A stretch of 64,000 nucleotides of DNA, taken from positions 62,001 through 126,000 of the forward strand of contig NZ_WIAD01000001.1 of the NCBI RefSeq assembly GCF_009618275.1, in the 5' to 3' direction. The notes beneath the pieces are model-generated. The model was not told where the DNA came from. It made no database searches and was given only the letters and a program-made list of their open reading frames with translations. Position numbers and translations under genes: made by a program. Shown here one piece after another: positions 61,108 to 64,000 of this stretch. The DNA comes from Roseimaritima sediminicola (GTDB lineage Bacteria > Planctomycetota > Planctomycetia > Pirellulales > Pirellulaceae). Position 1 is the first letter of the stretch; each line of letters opens with the position of its first letter.

Positions 61108-61503
61108 CTAGGACTGATAGGCTTCGATCAACGCCTCGGGCACACGCTGCAAGCGTCCCTCGCGATCGATCACGGCCAACGTCACGTCGGCTTCGACCAA
61201 CACCTGCCCATCTCGGCGGATGACGTAGTGGTGGATGATTTTTGCCGCCGTCACTTTGGTGATCTGGGTGGTCACCGTGATCATTTCGTCGTAGCGTGCC
61301 GGCGCTTTGTAGCGGCAGTCCACGCGGACTACCACCACCAACAGCCCGGCCGCTTCCATATCGCGGTAACGTCCGCCGGCGGCTCGCAGCAGCTCCGTGC
61401 GCCCGATTTCAAAGTACCGCAGGTAGTTTGAATGGTGGACCAGTCCCATGGGATCCGTTTCGTCGTAGCGGACCCGCAGTTCAATCGTGTGTTCGCGTAT
61501 CAT
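61108..61503 (-). CDS. YbgC/4-hydroxybenzoyl-CoA-type acyl-CoA thioesterase
   Basis: This 131-residue protein has the hot-dog-fold motif R-Y-D-E-T-D-P-M-G-L-V-H-H-S-N-Y-L-R-Y-F-E, with catalytic Asp17 and the YbgC-style H-H-S-N-Y. It matches the 4HBT/YbgC family length. Such thioesterases hydrolyse acyl-CoA or aromatic CoA esters, and YbgC is tied to the Tol-Pal system in proteobacteria; here only the family can be stated. It converges on rpiB; its start is 8 bp from the stop of an ABC-2 permease transcribed in the same direction upstream. Confidence 0.88.
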   Translation of the reverse strand: MIREHTIELRVRYDETDPMGLVHHSNYLRYFEIGRTELLRAAGGRYRDMEAAGLLVVVVRVDCRYKAPARYDEMITVTTQITKVTAAKIIHHYVIRRDGQVLVEADVTLAVIDREGRLQRVPEALIEAYQS

Positions 61504-61511
61504 GCCGGGGA

Positions 61512-63107
61512 TTATACCAACGCCTCGGACTGTTTTTCCATCCGCAGCTGCGTCGGTTCGGCGATCCGTCGATAGCTGAACTCACGAGCAAGCAACAGGC
61601 TGTTCAGGACCCACAGCATCGCGCCCAGCAGGAAAACCAACATGGCTGCCGATAGGCCGATCCCCCGTGAGAAAGCTTCGTCCAGCGTCCACATCCAATT
61701 GGGCAGTTCCAACGGCGAATAGGCCTGCGGCAGATCTCCGGTCAGCAGAACACTGCCGACCGAGGGAAGCACTGCCGAGCCGAACAGGACGAACGCCAAC
61801 GTGGCGATCGAGAGAACAAAGGATCGGCCCAGCCAGCGGCCGAGCACCAGACACACGATGCGAACGGCGCTGAGGTAAAAAATCAGATAACCGCTCATCA
61901 ACAACGCCATGGCCACCGGATGGGTCGAGGGGCTCTGGTAGATATTCAGGAACGCGGCGCTGCTGGAAAAGACGGCCATCGTTGCAAACGCCGCCACGCC
62001 GCTACAGAGCGCAAACATGTAACCGGTGCCCGGCCCCGGATTAAACCACATCCGGAACATCCGGCCCAAAAACGTGCTAGGCAGCGTCCGCTGGACTCGC
62101 GGACTCAGTTCCGGCGATTCGGCCAACATCAACGCCCCCATGATCAACCAGAAGCCCGCCAGGATCATCATCGCAAAATTAATCGGCTCGGCATCCACAT
62201 AGGCGTCCGGGGTATGATTGGCGTAGTGCATCGGGATCAGCATCATCGCAAAGATCCACAGCAACTGCAGCGTGAACATGCACCACCGCAGGCCGGTCGA
62301 GCGGTTTTCGGTGACCGGCGCAATCCTGGCCGCGGCGGCTTTGACAAACAACACCATACATCCGCTGCCCACCAGCCCGAACACTCCGACATACAACCAC
62401 GACTCGGGCATGGAACCGGCATCCTGTCCCACGATGCCTCCCAGACAAACCCCGGCGCAGAGGAACTGGGCAAACAGCACGCATCCCAGCACAGCCAACA
62501 GGGCGAACGCCTGCCAGGCGCGATGCGACGCCAGCGTGGCGATCATCAGAGCTGCGGTGGTCATCAACAGGGCGGTGAAAAACACCACGATGACCATCAT
62601 CACCAGCGTCGGCATGTTCACGCCCCGCAGCAGATACGAAAAGGCCAATCCCGGCACGACGGCGGCAAAGTAGATCATCATCTGCAGCAGCGCGCTGTTC
62701 AGCTTTCCCAGCACGATGCGCATCGAGGACAGCTTGGTGATCGCCAACATCTCGAACGTCCCGTCATCGATCTCGGCGGCCAAGGAACGATGGGCGACCA
62801 ACGGCACCATCCCCAACAGCGGCAGGGCCAGCACAAAGTAATAGCCCTGCAGCATGTCTTCGCCCGAGGGCATGTAGTACACGTCGGGCGACAGGGTGAC
62901 GATCCCCAGGACGGTCCAAAGCCAGGAACTTGCCAGCAACAAGAAGAACGTGATCACGAATTGCTTGCTCTTGAGCGCCTGCCGCGCTTCTTTGATCAGG
63001 ATCGGGTTCAACCAACCGCCGGCCCAGACGCTGGCTCGATCGATCCAGCCCCAGAAACCGTCCTGCTCTGGATCCCGCGTCAGGGGGTGAGGTTGATTCG
63101 GGTTCAT
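61512..63107 (-). CDS. ABC-2 type exporter permease
   Basis: ATG 63107 overlaps the stop of the upstream ATPase gene by 4 bp (ATGA) and gives 531 residues. The protein begins with a cytoplasmic segment (N-P-I-L-I-K-E-A-R-Q-A-L-K-S-K-Q-F), then has about ten to twelve hydrophobic helices (for example F-V-I-T-F-F-L-L-L-A-S-S-W-L, M-V-I-V-V-F-F-T-A-L-L-M) in two blocks separated by an extended loop. The N-terminal K-E-x-R-Q and G-T-F-E-M-L-A-I-T segments are typical of ABC-2 membrane subunits. Substrate is not evident. Confidence 0.85.
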   Translation of the reverse strand: MNPNQPHPLTRDPEQDGFWGWIDRASVWAGGWLNPILIKEARQALKSKQFVITFFLLLASSWLWTVLGIVTLSPDVYYMPSGEDMLQGYYFVLALPLLGMVPLVAHRSLAAEIDDGTFEMLAITKLSSMRIVLGKLNSALLQMMIYFAAVVPGLAFSYLLRGVNMPTLVMMVIVVFFTALLMTTAALMIATLASHRAWQAFALLAVLGCVLFAQFLCAGVCLGGIVGQDAGSMPESWLYVGVFGLVGSGCMVLFVKAAAARIAPVTENRSTGLRWCMFTLQLLWIFAMMLIPMHYANHTPDAYVDAEPINFAMMILAGFWLIMGALMLAESPELSPRVQRTLPSTFLGRMFRMWFNPGPGTGYMFALCSGVAAFATMAVFSSSAAFLNIYQSPSTHPVAMALLMSGYLIFYLSAVRIVCLVLGRWLGRSFVLSIATLAFVLFGSAVLPSVGSVLLTGDLPQAYSPLELPNWMWTLDEAFSRGIGLSAAMLVFLLGAMLWVLNSLLLAREFSYRRIAEPTQLRMEKQSEALV

Positions 63108-64000
63108 TGCACGTGCCCCTGGGTGATTTGCAAGAAAACGTCCTCCAGCGATTCGTCCACGGTGGCGTAGTCCAGGACGTCGATTCGGGCATCGGTCAAG
63201 ATCCGCAGCAGTTCGACCTGGACGTCGTCGCCACCGTGCAAATGAAAGCGAATCAAACCGCGTTCGCCTTCCAGTTGGTCGACCGCCGGATGCGGCTGGA
63301 GCAGTTTGACGGCGGGCGCGACGTCGCCGAGGATGCGGACCAGGATGTTGCGGGTTTTGCGCAACTGGCGACGGATCTCTTCGACCGTGCCGGTGGCCAA
63401 CAGGCATCCCCGTTCGATGATGCCCACCGAATCGCACATTTCGGCCAGTTCCGTCAGGATGTGACTGCTGATCAGGATGGTTTTTCCCTCGGCCGCCAGA
63501 GCGCGGATCATCTGCCGCAGCTCGATGCGGGCACGTGGATCCAGTCCCGCGGCCGGTTCGTCCAGAATCAACACGGCCGGGTCGTGGATCAGCGCCCGGC
63601 CCAGACACAAACGCTGCTTCATGCCTTTGCTGAGCCCGCGGATCGGTTTGTAAGCCAATTGATCCAGGCCGGTAAATTCCATGACCCGCCGCAGCCGCCG
63701 CGTGCGGTCCCGACCGATCACGCCGTAGGAGCGAGCAAAGAAGTCCAGGTACTCGGCGCAGTTCGTATCGCCATAGGTGCCGAAGCCGTCGGGCATGAAC
63801 CCCAGCCGGCCACGGACGCGATCCGGATCGTTGATCGCCGACAGGCCTTGAATGAATGCGTCGCCGGAGGTGGGCAACTCCAGCGTCGCCAGGATGCGCA
63901 TGCTGGTCGTTTTGCCGGCGCCGTTGGGACCGATGTAGCCAAACACGCCGCCCGGCGGGACGGTAAACGACACATCGTTGACCGCGCGGGTGCTGCCGAA
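63104..64000 (-). CDS. ABC transporter ATP-binding protein (cut by window end)
   Basis: The frame is open to the right edge, so the N-terminal residues lie outside; about 298 residues are visible. The visible start F-G-S-T-R-A-V-N-D-V-S-F-T-V-P-P-G-G leads into Walker A G-P-N-G-A-G-K-T-T. L-S-K-G-M-K-Q-R-L is the signature and L-I-L-D-E-P-A-A-G-L-D-P is Walker B. The C-terminal domain, which contains I-L-T-E-L-A-E-M-C-D, is of the ABC-2 exporter type. It partners with the permease at 61512-63107, coupled by ATGA. The complete start codon cannot be seen. Confidence 0.92.
   Translation of the reverse strand, partial: FGSTRAVNDVSFTVPPGGVFGYIGPNGAGKTTSMRILATLELPTSGDAFIQGLSAINDPDRVRGRLGFMPDGFGTYGDTNCAEYLDFFARSYGVIGRDRTRRLRRVMEFTGLDQLAYKPIRGLSKGMKQRLCLGRALIHDPAVLILDEPAAGLDPRARIELRQMIRALAAEGKTILISSHILTELAEMCDSVGIIERGCLLATGTVEEIRRQLRKTRNILVRILGDVAPAVKLLQPHPAVDQLEGERGLIRFHLHGGDDVQVELLRILTDARIDVLDYATVDESLEDVFLQITQGHVQ

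Noticed and set aside
63107-63608. Longer start for the ABC-2 permease (698 codons)
   Set aside because: The extra N-terminal 167 residues are the antisense-like out-of-frame reading of the ATPase gene; ATG 63107 overlaps its stop in the coupled ATGA arrangement.

Overview
The window is GC-rich (roughly 60-65 %), densely coded bacterial DNA with long antisense open frames. Its gene content points to a planctomycete, most likely in the Rhodopirellula/Pirellula group. The pointers are paired ASPIC/UnbV-FG-GAP lipoproteins, a TIGR03067-type secreted protein, a pseudopilin operon with a giant GspK-like protein, a formylmethanofuran-dehydrogenase-B-like (C1) protein, a TsaC/low-molecular-weight phosphatase fusion, and many short palindromic intergenic repeats. 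No rRNA, tRNA, CRISPR array or prophage was recognised. The taxonomic call is an inference from gene families, not from a marker gene.

Layout. 1-5.5 kb: a co-directional run of TPR and UnbV/FG-GAP genes. 5.5-10.1 kb: a secreted alpha/beta hydrolase, a glycine-zipper stress-type protein, a TIGR03067 protein and protoporphyrinogen oxidase (heme). 10.1-10.45 kb: an unusual heptanucleotide array with a central hairpin. 10.46-15.1 kb: ExbD/ExbB, argininosuccinate lyase, an SDR epimerase and two tiny membrane proteins. 15.1-22.2 kb: a 23-bp tandem array, a sigma-54 response regulator, an HPt protein, an ABC-F ATPase, an RlmM-like methyltransferase and a proline-rich outer-membrane-type protein.

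23.3-43.1 kb is one long minus-strand locus for a type II secretion / type IV pilus-like machine. In transcription order it holds PilB/GspE-1, PilT, GspE-2, GspF, the GspG-type major pseudopilin, a second pseudopilin, GspH-, GspI-, GspK-like (1906 aa) and GspJ-like proteins. Secretin, GspC/L/M and prepilin peptidase are absent here and must be encoded elsewhere.

43.2-64 kb: an FwdB/FhcB-like protein with an in-frame pentapeptide repeat, an orphan soluble histidine kinase, a 154-bp tandem repeat, chorismate mutase-prephenate dehydratase, DnaK and ClpB, a carboxylesterase, a HerA/DUF87-type ATPase paired with a HEAT-like protein of unknown function, an NHL-repeat protein, TsaC-LMWPTP fusion plus RpiB, a YbgC-type thioesterase, and an ABC-2 exporter cut by the window edge.

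The most unusual layer is the intergenic repeat population. A MITE-like element occurs twice with perfect 12-bp terminal inverted repeats. A dispersed CTGGCGACTTCAGCTACG-type repeat overlaps or abuts the stop codons of four unrelated genes. There are several tandem arrays and hairpins. Several genes terminate exactly inside a repeat, so the repeats have helped shape gene 3' ends. The best candidate for an undescribed protein system is the HerA-like ATPase/HEAT-like gene pair at 54.2-58.2 kb; its function cannot be read from sequence alone.
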